Positions 8,028-17,276 of a stretch of 64,000 bases of DNA are shown here, one piece after another; the stretch's first letter is position 1, and every line of letters begins with the position of its first letter. Location of the stretch: assembly GCF_000975115.1 (NCBI RefSeq), contig NZ_BBRE01000001.1:1083322-1147321 (forward strand), read 5' to 3'. The notes under the pieces were generated by a model that made no database searches, was not told the origin of the DNA, and worked only from the letters and a program-made list of their open reading frames with translations. Position numbers and translations under genes: made by a program. Origin of the DNA: Demequina oxidasica. GTDB lineage: Bacteria; Actinomycetota; Actinomycetes; Actinomycetales; Demequinaceae.

Positions 8028-9195
8028 CAGCCTCGATGACCTCGCGAGTGGAGCGCGCGATGCGTTCCGCCTCGGCCTCCGTGACGGCGGTGGGAAGATT
8101 CACGATGCGCTCAATCACGTCTCGAGTGACGGAGAGGTTGGGGTCGTTAGCGTCGTAGAAGTACGTATCGGCATCGGCTACCCCGGGAAACAGCGCTGGC
8201 CGATACCAAGTACCCACGTAGATGCCCCTCTCTCGCAGGCCCCCCACGACGGCACCGGTGTCCGCGGCATCGGGCGTCAGTAGCGGCATCCGGATGAGCG
8301 GCTGGCCCACCACATCCGCGCCCCACGGCATGAGGTCCGACAGCGCCTTCGCGTAGACGGCGACTGCCGCGACACGGGTCGCCTCCAATGCGGGGAGCCC
8401 GGGCAAATGCTCGGACATGTGGCCCACCACCCACGGCGAAACACCCACGTCAGAGTGGGCGAGCCTGCCCTCCTGCTCTGACAGCGCGACTGCCGGCTCG
8501 AACAACTTCACCGAGGACAGGGCGCGCCTCGCGGCACTGCTCATTCCACCAGGAAGCCTGCGCAGGACGGCCATCTGCAGTCTGTACGTGCGAGCAGCGA
8601 ATCCCAGCCGAGCACCCGGGGGCCGCATGCCCTCAAGCCTCCTGGTGATGTCGTCGCGCAACGTCTTGTCCGCCATCTTGGGATTCACCCAAATGGCCCC
8701 GCCGAACTTGGTCGGCAATGACTTCTCCGCGCCAAACGAGTGGACCGAGACATCGGCCAGGGGCGAGCCGGCGCCATCCCGCACCATTCGCGCAAGGCCA
8801 TGCGCGGAGTCCTCCACGACTAGCGCGGAATTAGCACGCGCGGCGTCCACGAGACGCGCCGACCGTTCCGCGTCGACTATTCCGAACGTGTGCTGAATGA
8901 CTAACGCGCCCCACGACTCAGCGGGGAGGAGGCGGTCGGGGTCCAGCGCCAGCGATTGGTCGCTGATATCTGCGTAGACGGGCCGCAGACCCGCCACCAT
9001 GATGGGATCCACGGCGGTCGCGCAGGTGAGCGACTGAGTCATGACTCCGCGCGCCTCGCCGGCAGCATTCAGCGCCGCAAATACCTGCTGCATCCCATAC
9101 CGGGCCTTGAACACCAGGTGCCAATCCTCCGCGGCCGTCGAGGTAAGTTCCGCCAGAGAAGTCCGCACCGTATCCACCGCTCCATTATCCCCCAC
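8008..9195 (-). CDS. DegT/DnrJ/EryC1-family PLP enzyme
   Basis: A 395-residue fold-type I PLP protein. The region SVHSFGAEKSLPTKFGGAIW matches the DegT/AHBA-synthase pattern in which a lysine of the SF..EK segment holds PLP. VVEDSAHGLA corresponds to the Asp that binds the pyridine ring. Most members are sugar aminotransferases, but no sugar-nucleotide genes are nearby. Its place between a D-Asp-ligase-like gene and a FemX-like gene hints at cell-wall precursor chemistry. The start is GTG at 9195, 45 bases from the divergent FemX-like gene. Its last 20 bases overlap the ATP-grasp gene tail to tail. Substrate unknown. Confidence 0.75.
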   Translation of the reverse strand: MGDNGAVDTVRTSLAELTSTAAEDWHLVFKARYGMQQVFAALNAAGEARGVMTQSLTCATAVDPIMVAGLRPVYADISDQSLALDPDRLLPAESWGALVIQHTFGIVDAERSARLVDAARANSALVVEDSAHGLARMVRDGAGSPLADVSVHSFGAEKSLPTKFGGAIWVNPKMADKTLRDDITRRLEGMRPPGARLGFAARTYRLQMAVLRRLPGGMSSAARRALSSVKLFEPAVALSEQEGRLAHSDVGVSPWVVGHMSEHLPGLPALEATRVAAVAVYAKALSDLMPWGADVVGQPLIRMPLLTPDAADTGAVVGGLRERGIYVGTWYRPALFPGVADADTYFYDANDPNLSVTRDVIERIVNLPTAVTEAEAERIARSTREVIEAVRNART

Positions 9196-9240
9196 CGTGT
9201 CTGATTACTTCCCTGCGCACGCGCGGTCTAGGCTCGGCAC

Positions 9241-10287
9241 ATGAGTTCTCCGACTGAATCCGTGCGTATCGAGGCTCTCGCCGATGCCGATTACCTCGCC
9301 TTTGCCGATGCCGCCGCACACACCATCGCGATCGAACAGACACCCCCGTGGGATGCGTACGATGCCGTGGTTGAGGGCCGCACGCCCTGGCGCAGGGTCG
9401 GGGCTTTCGCGGGCGACGCCTCCGAGCCCTTCGCGCTCATCGCGCTTACCGAATACGCGGGGCGTGGCTTTGACTACCTGTGGGCCAAGCACGGACCCAC
9501 GTGGATGGGGGTGCACGACGAAGCCACCGAGCAGGCCCTGCGCGACGCCTTAGTCGCCTACGTCAAGGTCGAGGCGCCGCACATCGTGTTCCTCCGCATG
9601 CACGCGCGCTACCCCGCACCGGACCTCCACGAACTACTGCAAACCATCACCTACGACCGCACCGTAGTGATCGACCTCACGCTCGACGACGATGCCTACC
9701 TCGCGAGCCTGTCCAAGAAATCGCGTGCACGGATGCGGCGCGCGCTGCGGATCGAGGGCACCACTGCGAGGTGGGAGAAGGACCTCACGCGCGAGGCCTT
9801 CGATGAGCTCTACGCCATCTATGAGGAGACTGCCGGCCGCGACGAGTTTGGGATCTACCCGCCGGAGGTCTATTGGGGGATGCTCGAAGCGTTAGGAAGC
9901 AACGCGCGCATGTACGTCGCGCGACGGGCCGACGAGGGACCGAACGGTGAGCCGGCTGGCCGGGCGGTCGCGTGGGTGCTCTCCACCATCTACGGCGCCG
10001 GCGCCGTCTATTACTACGCAGCGGGCAATGCAGAAGCTCGCGACATCGACGCGGCGGCCGTTCTTGTGTGGGCCATGCGGACGTCGCTTCGGGAGGCTGG
10101 CGCCGCGAAGCTCGACCTCATGGGCGTAGAATCCGAGCGCGCGCCGTCGCTTGCCAGCGTGGGCGACTTCAAGCGCAAATGGGGTCCTGAGAGCGACATC
10201 GACGGTGCCTGGGATGTACTGGTAAAGCCCACCAAGTACCGACTTCTCAAGGCCGCCCTCAAGGCGAAGCGCACCCTCCGCGGCTAA
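9241..10287 (+). CDS. FemX/FemAB-type lipid II aminoacyltransferase
   Basis: Members transfer amino acids from aminoacyl-tRNA to the stem peptide of lipid II to start the interpeptide bridge. The 348-residue protein has two GNAT-like halves. The basic KKSRARMRRALR (159-170) is typical of the first, and the final DLMGVES...FKRKWGPE is the FemAB/FemX ending. The -10-like TAGGCT lies six bases before the ATG and no ribosome site is seen, so the transcript may be leaderless. It ends four bases inside the convergent PBP gene. With the D-Asp-ligase-like neighbour it suggests a mixed bridge of an L-residue plus a D-acidic residue. Which amino acid is unknown. Confidence 0.82.
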   Translation: MSSPTESVRIEALADADYLAFADAAAHTIAIEQTPPWDAYDAVVEGRTPWRRVGAFAGDASEPFALIALTEYAGRGFDYLWAKHGPTWMGVHDEATEQALRDALVAYVKVEAPHIVFLRMHARYPAPDLHELLQTITYDRTVVIDLTLDDDAYLASLSKKSRARMRRALRIEGTTARWEKDLTREAFDELYAIYEETAGRDEFGIYPPEVYWGMLEALGSNARMYVARRADEGPNGEPAGRAVAWVLSTIYGAGAVYYYAAGNAEARDIDAAAVLVWAMRTSLREAGAAKLDLMGVESERAPSLASVGDFKRKWGPESDIDGAWDVLVKPTKYRLLKAALKAKRTLRG

Positions 10288-12650
10288 GGAACCGCCGGCA
10301 CCGCGACACGATCTGCCGCGGGGGCAGGCGTTGCCGAGGGTTGCGGCACCGGTGCCTGCGTGGGGAGGGGATCCGGCGTAGGCGACGGCTGCGGTTCCGG
10401 TGCCTGCGTGGGCTGGGGATCCGGAGTGAACGATGGCTGCGGTGCTGGTGCCTGCGTGGGCTCCGGAATCGCGGAAGGAGTCACCGAGGGCGTCGGCGAC
10501 GGCTTTGGCTTTGCGATCTTGCGATCTGTGCCCACGTTGGCGCGCGCAGGGAAGTCTACGACTGGCATGTCCTCGAGGATGGGGTCCATCATCGCCGTCC
10601 ACACCCGAACCGGGACCGAGCCACCCGTGATCTGGTTGAACCCGGCGAACGGCGTGATCGTCTCGGCAGAGCCGTCCTCGCCCACCTGATACATCGCGAC
10701 GGCGCCCACCATGTTGGGAGCGAAGCCCACGAACCATGCCGACTTGTTGTCGGTGGACGTACCCGTCTTGCCCGCCAGCGGGCGACCAATGTCCTTGGCG
10801 AAGGTGCCCGAACCGTAGTTGACGACCTGTTGCATCGCGTAGGCGGTGTCGGCCATCACATCCGCGGCGAACACGTCCTCGGACTCGACCTCGTGCTTGA
10901 AGAACTCGGTGCCGTCGCTCTCAAGTACCGAGCTCACCATGAAGGGCTCTGTGCTGACACCCGCATTTGCGATGGTCGCGTATGCCGATGCCATGTCGAT
11001 CGTGTGGGGTGAAGCATTTCCCAGGACGTTGTTCAGACTCGCGTCCAAGCCATTGGTGTCCTCGGGAATGCCGGCACGGATGGCGGTCTCCATGACGGCC
11101 TGCGAGCCGACCTCCTCGGAGAGCTGAATGTATGCCGTGTTGATGGAGTCCTGGGTCGCCTTGATGAGGTCGACCTTGCCGAAGCTGTGGTTCTCAAAGT
11201 TTTGGACCGGCTCCTCGAAGCCCGGGAAGGACATCGGACTATTCGCGATGTACTCGGTCCCAAGACCAATGCCACGCTCGAGTCCGCTGATCAGCGCGAA
11301 GGGTTTGAAGGTCGAGCCCGCCTGCGCGATGTCCTGAGTGACAGCGTTGCGCTGTATCTCCAGGTAGTCGTCGCCGCCGTACATTGACGTCACCGCCCCG
11401 GTTGCGGGATCCATCGTGACTGCCGCGACCCGCATCTTGGGGTCAGCGCCCTCTGGCATTTCCCGTACCGCTGCGACGGCATCGGCCTGGTGCTTGGGGT
11501 CTATCGTCGTGGTGATCTTGAAACCACGCGTCTCGATCTCCTCGCGGGTCACGCCGGTGTCTGCGATCGTCTCGTCGATGGCGGCCTGCAACAGGTAACC
11601 CTTGGTGCCGGCGAACACGTCATCCTGCTTGTACTCAATCGTGTCAGGGAACGTCTGTGCATCACGCTCACTCTGAGTGATGAAGCCGGTCTCGACCATG
11701 CCATCGAGCACGTAATTCCACTTCTGCTCCGCTTTGTCCGGGTCGAGGCGCGGGTCCCACGCACTCGGTGCGGGCACGATGCCAGCGAGCATTGCAGACT
11801 CTGACAAGGTCAGGTCCGCGGCGTGCTTGCCAAAGTACTCGTTCGCGGCAGCTTCAATCCCGTAGGCACCGCGGCCAAAGTAGATGGTGTTGATGTAATT
11901 TCCGAGCACCTCGGACTTGTCCTGCTGCGAGTCGATCTTCATTGCCATCAGGGCTTCCTTGATCTTGCCCGGAATGTCCGTGGTGGTCTCACCGACGTAG
12001 TAACGCTCTACGTACTGCTGCGTGATGGTCGACCCACCCTGCGTCTTGCCCTCGACCACGGTCTTGAAGAGCGCGCGCCCCATGCCCAACACGTCTACGC
12101 CTGGGTTGGTATAGAAACTGCGGTCCTCTGCGGCGACGAATACGTTGCCGACGTAGTCAGGGAGGGTGTCGATGTCGACGATCTCGCGGTTTGCCTCGCC
12201 CAGGCGACCCATCTCGGAACCGTCCGCGTAGTAAATGATCGAAGACTGCTGCAGTGCAAAGTCATTGGGCTCGGGAACCTCGAGCGTCGAGTACACGACA
12301 ACCAGGCCAATCACCGCGACCGTGGCGGTCACCAGACCACCGATCAACGCCCACAGGCCCACACCTCGCAGGATCCGCTTCCAGCGCGGCATGTCCGCGC
12401 GGCGCTGCTTGCGCGCGCTGCCCTTGCCTCCACCAGCACCACCCTTGCCCGAACCCTTGCCAGCTCCGCCGGTCTTGGTCGCGGGCGCAGCCGCCCTCGC
12501 GCTGCCCGATGCAGCGGCCGGCTTGGCACTTGCGGGACGGGTCGACTTGCGTACGGGAGTATCCGCCCTGGGGCGGGCCGAGGTGGGCTGCGTCCCAGTG
12601 ACGGGCTTAAACGCGGAGGTGCGCTTGGGGGTGGGCTTGGGTTCAGTCAC
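10284..12650 (-). CDS. Bifunctional penicillin-binding protein, class A (PonA type)
   Basis: Polymerises glycan strands and cross-links peptides outside the membrane. After a basic, Ala/Pro-rich cytoplasmic region comes one membrane helix. The glycosyltransferase 51 domain follows with EDRSFYTNPGVD, QGGSTITQQYVE and the NYINTIYFGRGAYGIEAA motif. The transpeptidase has the active-site STFK in QAGSTFKPFA and GKTGTSTDNKSAW. The tail is Pro/Thr-rich with a 16-residue repeat. I chose GTG at 12650, which opens VTEPKPTPKR and has GGGGAA upstream; 17 more codons are open. In Mycobacterium ponA1 also lies near ino1 and rpsF, so this position is conserved. Confidence 0.93.
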   Translation of the reverse strand: MTEPKPTPKRTSAFKPVTGTQPTSARPRADTPVRKSTRPASAKPAAASGSARAAAPATKTGGAGKGSGKGGAGGGKGSARKQRRADMPRWKRILRGVGLWALIGGLVTATVAVIGLVVVYSTLEVPEPNDFALQQSSIIYYADGSEMGRLGEANREIVDIDTLPDYVGNVFVAAEDRSFYTNPGVDVLGMGRALFKTVVEGKTQGGSTITQQYVERYYVGETTTDIPGKIKEALMAMKIDSQQDKSEVLGNYINTIYFGRGAYGIEAAANEYFGKHAADLTLSESAMLAGIVPAPSAWDPRLDPDKAEQKWNYVLDGMVETGFITQSERDAQTFPDTIEYKQDDVFAGTKGYLLQAAIDETIADTGVTREEIETRGFKITTTIDPKHQADAVAAVREMPEGADPKMRVAAVTMDPATGAVTSMYGGDDYLEIQRNAVTQDIAQAGSTFKPFALISGLERGIGLGTEYIANSPMSFPGFEEPVQNFENHSFGKVDLIKATQDSINTAYIQLSEEVGSQAVMETAIRAGIPEDTNGLDASLNNVLGNASPHTIDMASAYATIANAGVSTEPFMVSSVLESDGTEFFKHEVESEDVFAADVMADTAYAMQQVVNYGSGTFAKDIGRPLAGKTGTSTDNKSAWFVGFAPNMVGAVAMYQVGEDGSAETITPFAGFNQITGGSVPVRVWTAMMDPILEDMPVVDFPARANVGTDRKIAKPKPSPTPSVTPSAIPEPTQAPAPQPSFTPDPQPTQAPEPQPSPTPDPLPTQAPVPQPSATPAPAADRVAVPAVP
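10317..10460 (-). repeat. Three 48-base tandem repeats in the PBP tail
   Basis: The coding sequence repeats a 16-residue unit beginning PTQAP.PQPS.TP three times without a break at the C-terminus of the PBP. DNA identity between copies is high at GGTGCCTGCGTGGG, which recurs every 48 bases. It lies outside the catalytic domains, probably as a flexible extracellular spacer. Confidence 0.75.
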
Positions 12651-12915
12651 GTGAATTGTTCCCCGGAAGTTAGGAGGTGGATGTGGCGGCGCCACCTGCA
12701 TTGCGTGGAGATTGAAGCGGCGGCGGTGGCTGCGGCGCCACCCTCTTCAACGAACGGGACTCCCGATAAGTGCCAGCGAACTCGTCGCAGCGGCCCGTCT
12801 CGCAACCCCGCAACACACGCTACTCGATGTATCGCGCCGATACAACGGTTTGCTATGATGATGACCGCGCACCGCATTCCGCGGCAAAGCGACCCAACGC
12901 GGAGAGGAGGGAACA

Positions 12916-13506
12916 ATGGCCAAGACCGACGTGCTCACGCTTGCAATCTTGGGCATGCTCAGCGAGCAGCCTCTCCACGGCTACCAACTGCGCAAGCAAC
13001 TGGGATCCGAGCTCGGTGCTTTCCGCGCCTTGAGCTACGGTTCGCTGTATCCTGCCCTCAAGCGCATGGTCGGCAGCGGCCTCATCGCCGCTGACGCAAA
13101 CGAGGCAGAGGACGCCCACGCGGCATCCTCGCGCCGCTCACGCATCGCCTACCGCCTCACCGATGCGGGCAAGGCGCGGCTGGCAGACGAACTCGCTTCC
13201 GCCGGCGCCTCGTCGTGGGACGACGACGCCTTCGACGTGCGGTTCTCAATGTTCGACAAGACTGACTCAGCGACGCGTCTACGCATCCTCGAGGGGCGTC
13301 GCTCCCGGCTCGCGGAGAGGCTTGAAGAAGTCTCGGAATCCATGCAACAGCGCCGCGAGCGCAACGATGCCTACACCACGGAACTGCAGCGCCACGGCCT
13401 CGAGAGGGTCGAACGCGAGGTTCAGTGGCTCGACCAACTCATCGAAACCGAACGATCCGCCCCCGGCGGAAACACTAAAGCCGCCACCGGCGGGGAAAAC
13501 AACTAA
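12916..13506 (+). CDS. PadR-family transcriptional regulator
   Basis: A 196-residue repressor-type protein. Residues 1-80 form the PadR winged helix, with [21 protein letters not shown] and [12 protein letters not shown]. The rest is a longer helical domain (PadR C-terminal/Vir-like) that usually dimerises. The ATG follows GGAGAGGAGGGAACA. It is 10 bases upstream of ino1 on the same strand, the same pairing as Rv0047c and Rv0046c of M. tuberculosis, so regulation of its own operon is likely. Effector unknown. Confidence 0.92.
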   Translation: MAKTDVLTLAILGMLSEQPLHGYQLRKQLGSELGAFRALSYGSLYPALKRMVGSGLIAADANEAEDAHAASSRRSRIAYRLTDAGKARLADELASAGASSWDDDAFDVRFSMFDKTDSATRLRILEGRRSRLAERLEEVSESMQQRRERNDAYTTELQRHGLERVEREVQWLDQLIETERSAPGGNTKAATGGENN

Positions 13507-13516
13507 GGAGACAATC

Positions 13517-14608
13517 ATGGCCTCACTGCGCGTCGCCATCGTGGGCGTTGGCAACTGTGCCACGTCGCTCATTCAGGGCGTTGAGTTTTACAAGGACGCC
13601 AAGGCAGGCGACACCGTTCCCGGCCTCATGCACGTCCAGTTCGGTGACTATCACGTCTCCGACATCGAGTTCGTAGCGGCGTTTGACGTCGACTCGCTCA
13701 AGGTCGGCAAGGAGCTCGTTGAGGCCACCCAGTGCTCCGAGAACAACACCATCAAGATTGCCGATGTCCCCAAGACGGACATCCAGGTGCTGCGCGGCAA
13801 CACGCTCGACGGCCTCGGCAAGTACTACCGCGAGACCATCACCGAGTCGGACGAGGCTCCCGTGGACGTCGTCCAGGTCCTCAAAGACACGCAGGCCGAT
13901 GTCCTCGTGTGCTACCTCCCCGTGGGGTCGGAGCAGGCCGCCAAGTTCTACGCGCAGTGCGCGATTGACGCCAAGGTGGCGTTCGTCAACGCACTCCCCG
14001 TCTTCATCGCATCGGACCCCGTCTGGGCCAAGAAGTTCGAGGACGCCGGTGTCGCCATCGTTGGTGACGACATCAAGTCGCAGGTCGGCGCAACCATCAC
14101 GCACCGCGTGATGGCCAAGCTGTTCGAAGACCGCGGTGTGCGCCTCGACCGCACCTACCAGCTCAACGTCGGCGGAAACATGGACTTCAAGAACATGCTT
14201 GAGCGCGAGCGCCTCGAGTCCAAGAAGATCTCCAAGACGCAGGCCGTCACCTCGAACCTCGCGGGTCCGCTCGCGGGTCTCAAGGACTCGAAGAACGTAC
14301 ACATCGGCCCGTCCGACTACGTCGCATGGCTCGACGACCGCAAGTGGGCTTACGTCCGTCTCGAAGGTTCCGCGTTCGGCGAAGTGCCCCTGAACCTTGA
14401 GTACAAGCTCGAGGTCTGGGACTCCCCCAACTCGGCCGGCATCATCATCGACGCCGTGCGCGCCGCGAAGATCGCCAAGGACCGCGGCGTTGGTGGCCCG
14501 ATCCTGTCGGCAGCGTCATACTTCATGAAGTCCCCGCCCGTCCAGGTTGAGGACACGCAGTCCGCCAAGAACGTCGAGGCCTTCATCGCCGGCGACGTCG
14601 AGCGCTAA
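13517..14608 (+). CDS. ino1: Inositol-3-phosphate synthase
   Basis: Converts glucose 6-phosphate to inositol phosphate with internal NAD recycling, the first step toward phosphatidylinositol and mycothiol. The 363-residue protein opens with the dinucleotide-binding [31 protein letters not shown] and [18 protein letters not shown] are typical of the short actinobacterial form. The ATG at 13517 has AAGGAG upstream, so upstream in-frame codons that overlap padR are not used. It forms an operon with padR and ends at an intrinsic terminator. Its presence supports an actinobacterial host. Confidence 0.95.
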   Translation: MASLRVAIVGVGNCATSLIQGVEFYKDAKAGDTVPGLMHVQFGDYHVSDIEFVAAFDVDSLKVGKELVEATQCSENNTIKIADVPKTDIQVLRGNTLDGLGKYYRETITESDEAPVDVVQVLKDTQADVLVCYLPVGSEQAAKFYAQCAIDAKVAFVNALPVFIASDPVWAKKFEDAGVAIVGDDIKSQVGATITHRVMAKLFEDRGVRLDRTYQLNVGGNMDFKNMLERERLESKKISKTQAVTSNLAGPLAGLKDSKNVHIGPSDYVAWLDDRKWAYVRLEGSAFGEVPLNLEYKLEVWDSPNSAGIIIDAVRAAKIAKDRGVGGPILSAASYFMKSPPVQVEDTQSAKNVEAFIAGDVER

Positions 14609-14642
14609 GCAATCGCACGTTGGCGCGGAGCGCCAACGCAGA

Positions 14643-14680
14643 AAGGCCGGGTCACCCCTTCGGGTGGCCCGGCCTTTTGC
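14643..14680 (+). terminator. Intrinsic terminator after ino1
   Basis: A 15-base stem with one G-U pair (14643-14657 with 14662-14676) around a short CTTC loop is followed by TTTTGCTC on the plus strand, 35 bases past the ino1 stop. Confidence 0.9.
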
Positions 14681-14762
14681 TCTTGCGTTGAGGCTTGCGC
14701 CTTAGGGGCGGCGCCCTATGAGGAATCACCGGCCGTGCCGGGAATCAACGCGACCACACCCG

Positions 14763-15437
14763 CTATTTGGTCGATGCCTCGCGAAGGGCCTCGTCAACCG
14801 GAGTGCTACCCGAGACAAGCTCCCATTGGTGGCCGGCGCTCTGTGGGATTCGCAAACTCGCGGCGATGACAGCGGCGACGTCAGAACGCGCAACCGTGCC
14901 GCGCTCGACCTCGGTTGCCAATGTCACACGACCCGTCGCGTCATCGTCGGTCAGCCCGCCTGGTCGCACGACCGTCCACGCGAGGTCGCTAGCCCGTAGT
15001 GCGGCATCGGCGTCGCGCTTTGCCGCGACATACGCGGCCCACACCTCGCCAGCATCGTCCGGCACGGGCTTGTCGACGCCGAAGGCGGAGATCTGGACAA
15101 ACCGGTAAGCGCCGGAGGTGCGAGCACCCGCGATCGACTTGAGGGAGCCCTCGAGGTCTACCGTGCGTTTGCGCTCGATGTCGCCATCGGCTCCGCCGCC
15201 AGCGGCGAAGACCACTGCGTCGCTACGACCAAAGGCGGCAGCGAAGTCGTCCTCGCTAGCCTTCTCAATGTCGAGGCGGCGTGGAATGGCCCCCAGCGTG
15301 GCGAGATGGTCGAGCTGTTCGTCGCGCCTGGCCAATGCGACCACCTCATGGCCCTGGTCAATCAACATAGGGATGAGTAGGCGGGCAATCTTTCCGTGTC
15401 CGCCCACGATGGCAATTCTTTCTAGTTGAGTGCTCAT
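14763..15437 (-). CDS. NAD(P)-binding atypical short-chain dehydrogenase
   Basis: A 224-residue Rossmann protein of the NAD(P)H-binding, NmrA/atypical SDR kind. The N-terminal IAIVGGHGKIARLLIP carries the glycine-rich loop. VVFAAGGGAD follows the fourth strand, and YVAAKRDADAALRASDLAWTVVRPGGL contains the YxxxK-like segment and the family's VVRPG motif. I chose ATG at 15437, which begins just before the first beta strand; the frame is open 28 codons upstream with poorer sequence. It stands alone facing ino1. The exact substrate cannot be told; many relatives reduce flavin or quinone or act as NADPH sensors. Confidence 0.8.
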   Translation of the reverse strand: MSTQLERIAIVGGHGKIARLLIPMLIDQGHEVVALARRDEQLDHLATLGAIPRRLDIEKASEDDFAAAFGRSDAVVFAAGGGADGDIERKRTVDLEGSLKSIAGARTSGAYRFVQISAFGVDKPVPDDAGEVWAAYVAAKRDADAALRASDLAWTVVRPGGLTDDDATGRVTLATEVERGTVARSDVAAVIAASLRIPQSAGHQWELVSGSTPVDEALREASTK

Positions 15438-15577
15438 ATGGGCTACAACACGGATAGGGGCTCGTCCCTTCCCGAGGGGCGCTCGTCCTGACCGGGAGAT
15501 TACTTGTTGCCCACACAACAACGGCCGGACCCACAGTGGAGGTCCGGCCGGAGTTGGTGGAACTTATGCGCTGTGTC

Positions 15578-16201
15578 CTACTGCACCGGCGGTGCTGGCG
15601 GAGCGGGCGGTGCTGGTGGTGCGGGAGGAGCCGGGGGCGCTGCTTGCTGCGGGGGTGCGGGAGGGGTGGCTGCCGGTGGGGCCGGAGGCGCGTATCCAGG
15701 CTGCGGCGAACCGTAACCCTGCGCCTGGTATCCCTGGCCAGGGTAGCCGCCAGGAAGCTGGCCGCGCTCATCAGCCTTGGGGTCCTCTCCCCACTGGTTA
15801 GCGCCCACTTGGGTGTCCATGAAGGCCATGATGAGAGGCACGATTCCTAGGCCGACGAGGCTCAGCAATACCCACCAACCCGACTGCCCCATGTCGTGCA
15901 AGCGGCGCACCATCACGGCGTAGCTCGGCAAGAGCAGAGCGAGTGCGACCACCGCGTAGAGGATTCCGCCAATGAGCATTGGGGCCCAGTTCACGGCAGC
16001 AGCGTCGAGGTTGCCATTCGAGTCAGTCGCCTCCACCGCAGACACTGCGGAGATGATGTAGGTGACCATAAAAATGATCCCGAACGGAAGCAGCACTAGG
16101 AAACTGAAAAGCTGCCACCACCAGAACTCGCTACGACGCGCGCGCCCACTAAATGTGGCGTACTTGCCAAAGACGGACTTGACGGCCTGTCCAAAACTCA
16201 T
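15578..16201 (-). CDS. DUF805 membrane protein with Pro/Ala-rich tail
   Basis: A 207-residue integral membrane protein of the DUF805 (YhaH) family. The signature SFGQAVKSVFGKYATFSGRA then RRSEFWWW lies at the start. Four hydrophobic segments follow, and YAVMVRRLHDMGQSGWW is the second family motif. The last 60 residues are Gly/Gln/Tyr- then Pro/Ala-rich, ending in a run of APP units, probably cytoplasmic. The ATG at 16201 has AGGAGA upstream. It is the third of three consecutive DUF805 genes on the minus strand. Molecular function of the family is unknown. Confidence 0.88.
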   Translation of the reverse strand: MSFGQAVKSVFGKYATFSGRARRSEFWWWQLFSFLVLLPFGIIFMVTYIISAVSAVEATDSNGNLDAAAVNWAPMLIGGILYAVVALALLLPSYAVMVRRLHDMGQSGWWVLLSLVGLGIVPLIMAFMDTQVGANQWGEDPKADERGQLPGGYPGQGYQAQGYGSPQPGYAPPAPPAATPPAPPQQAAPPAPPAPPAPPAPPAPPVQ

Positions 16202-16282
16202 GGTGAATCTCCTGTGTTGAGGTCTCTTCCGGCGTGAGGCCGGGGTTATGCGATCGCCGCTCACGTGCGGCCTTGGCAGTAG

Positions 16283-16696
16283 TTAGCGTTCGAGCTCTTT
16301 GGGGTCCGGACCGTACTTGTTGGGCTGTGCGTCGCCATCAAAGAGCGCAATGATCCACACCACGATGGGTAAAAACAGCAGGAAAATCGCCCACCAACCT
16401 GTTCGGCCAGAGTCGTGCATACGGCGAACTGTGACGGCGAAGTAGGGGACGATCAGCCCGAGCGACACGACGAGTGCCGCAATGTAGAAGATCCATCCCG
16501 ACAGACCGATCTGGCCGACGTCCAGCGTGGAGCCTTCGAGAGCACCACTCTGCACTGCCATCACCGAGAACATCGCGACCAGAAATCCGACGACGAACCA
16601 CTGAATCAGCACGAACCACCAGAACTCCCGGCGACGGGCGCGGTTGTGAAAATCCGCGTACTGCGTCAGGGCCTTCATGAACCAACCAATAGTCAT
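16283..16696 (-). CDS. DUF805 membrane protein
   Basis: A 137-residue DUF805 protein: FMKALTQYADFHNRARRREFWW at the start, about four hydrophobic segments, then VRRMHDSGRTGWW and the ending NKYGPDPKE typical of the family. The ATG at 16696 is preceded by GGAG; a second ATG six codons in is possible. It is the middle member of a three-gene tandem set, 76 bases after the upstream paralogue and about 80 before the next. Function unknown. Confidence 0.87.
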   Translation of the reverse strand: MTIGWFMKALTQYADFHNRARRREFWWFVLIQWFVVGFLVAMFSVMAVQSGALEGSTLDVGQIGLSGWIFYIAALVVSLGLIVPYFAVTVRRMHDSGRTGWWAIFLLFLPIVVWIIALFDGDAQPNKYGPDPKELER

Positions 16697-16772
16697 CGTT
16701 CAAACTCCGCTCGTAGGCATGTGTCGTGACAGAACGTACCGCCTGGACGCGCTACGCACAATCACACGCGCA

Positions 16773-17174
16773 TCACACGTCGGTAGAAATGGGGTCCGGA
16801 CCGTACCTGTTGGCGGTGGCGTCCCCGGGAAGAAGCGCGAGGATATAAACCACGAGCGGGATGATGAAGAGGAAGAGCACCCAAGCGCCGGACTTGCCAG
16901 AGTCATGCATGCGCCGCACCGACACTGCGAAATGCGGAATGATCAAAATGAGCCCGATCGCGAGTGCGGCGATGAGGAATGCCCATCCCGAGGTCGTGAC
17001 CACGGCACTGTTGAAGGTAGATCCCTCGACCGCGTCACCTGACGTCGCGAAGAACCCTCCCGCCAGGACCCATAGAAGGACCCAGCTGATGATCACAAAC
17101 CACCAGTACTCCTTGCGACGCGAGCGTCCACTGAACTCGCCATAGCGGCCGATCGCCCTAAAGAACCAGTTCAT
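16773..17174 (-). CDS. DUF805 membrane protein
   Basis: A 133-residue DUF805 protein with MNWFFRAIGRYGEFSGRSRR, KEYWWFVI, about four hydrophobic segments, VRRMHDSGKSGAW and the ending NRYGPDPI. It is first in the tandem set of three. The ATG follows GGGGGAC. It is closer to the middle copy than to the one with the long Pro-rich tail, suggesting a recent duplication of this pair. It diverges from the MFS gene. Function unknown. Confidence 0.87.
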   Translation of the reverse strand: MNWFFRAIGRYGEFSGRSRRKEYWWFVIISWVLLWVLAGGFFATSGDAVEGSTFNSAVVTTSGWAFLIAALAIGLILIIPHFAVSVRRMHDSGKSGAWVLFLFIIPLVVYILALLPGDATANRYGPDPISTDV

Positions 17175-17276
17175 GACGTCCCCCGTCGGTTATGCCCGCG
17201 CTTCCTTGCACCGAGTGATTCCAATATAGGACACGCCTGGCGCACCGGCGAGGCAATCACGCCTAGGGTGTGAGCC

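Noticed and set aside
10317-10460. Tandem repeats considered as a CRISPR array
   Set aside because: The units are contiguous 48-base coding repeats without unique spacers, in frame with the PBP tail.
12648-12656. TCACGTGA at the PBP start as a fifth parS
   Set aside because: Only the central eight bases match; the flanks required by ParB are missing.
11823-13094. A 423-codon open frame on the plus strand
   Set aside because: It runs antisense through the PBP gene and into padR in another frame, has no ribosome site and gives an Arg/Gly/His-rich product. It is an artefact of high GC content.
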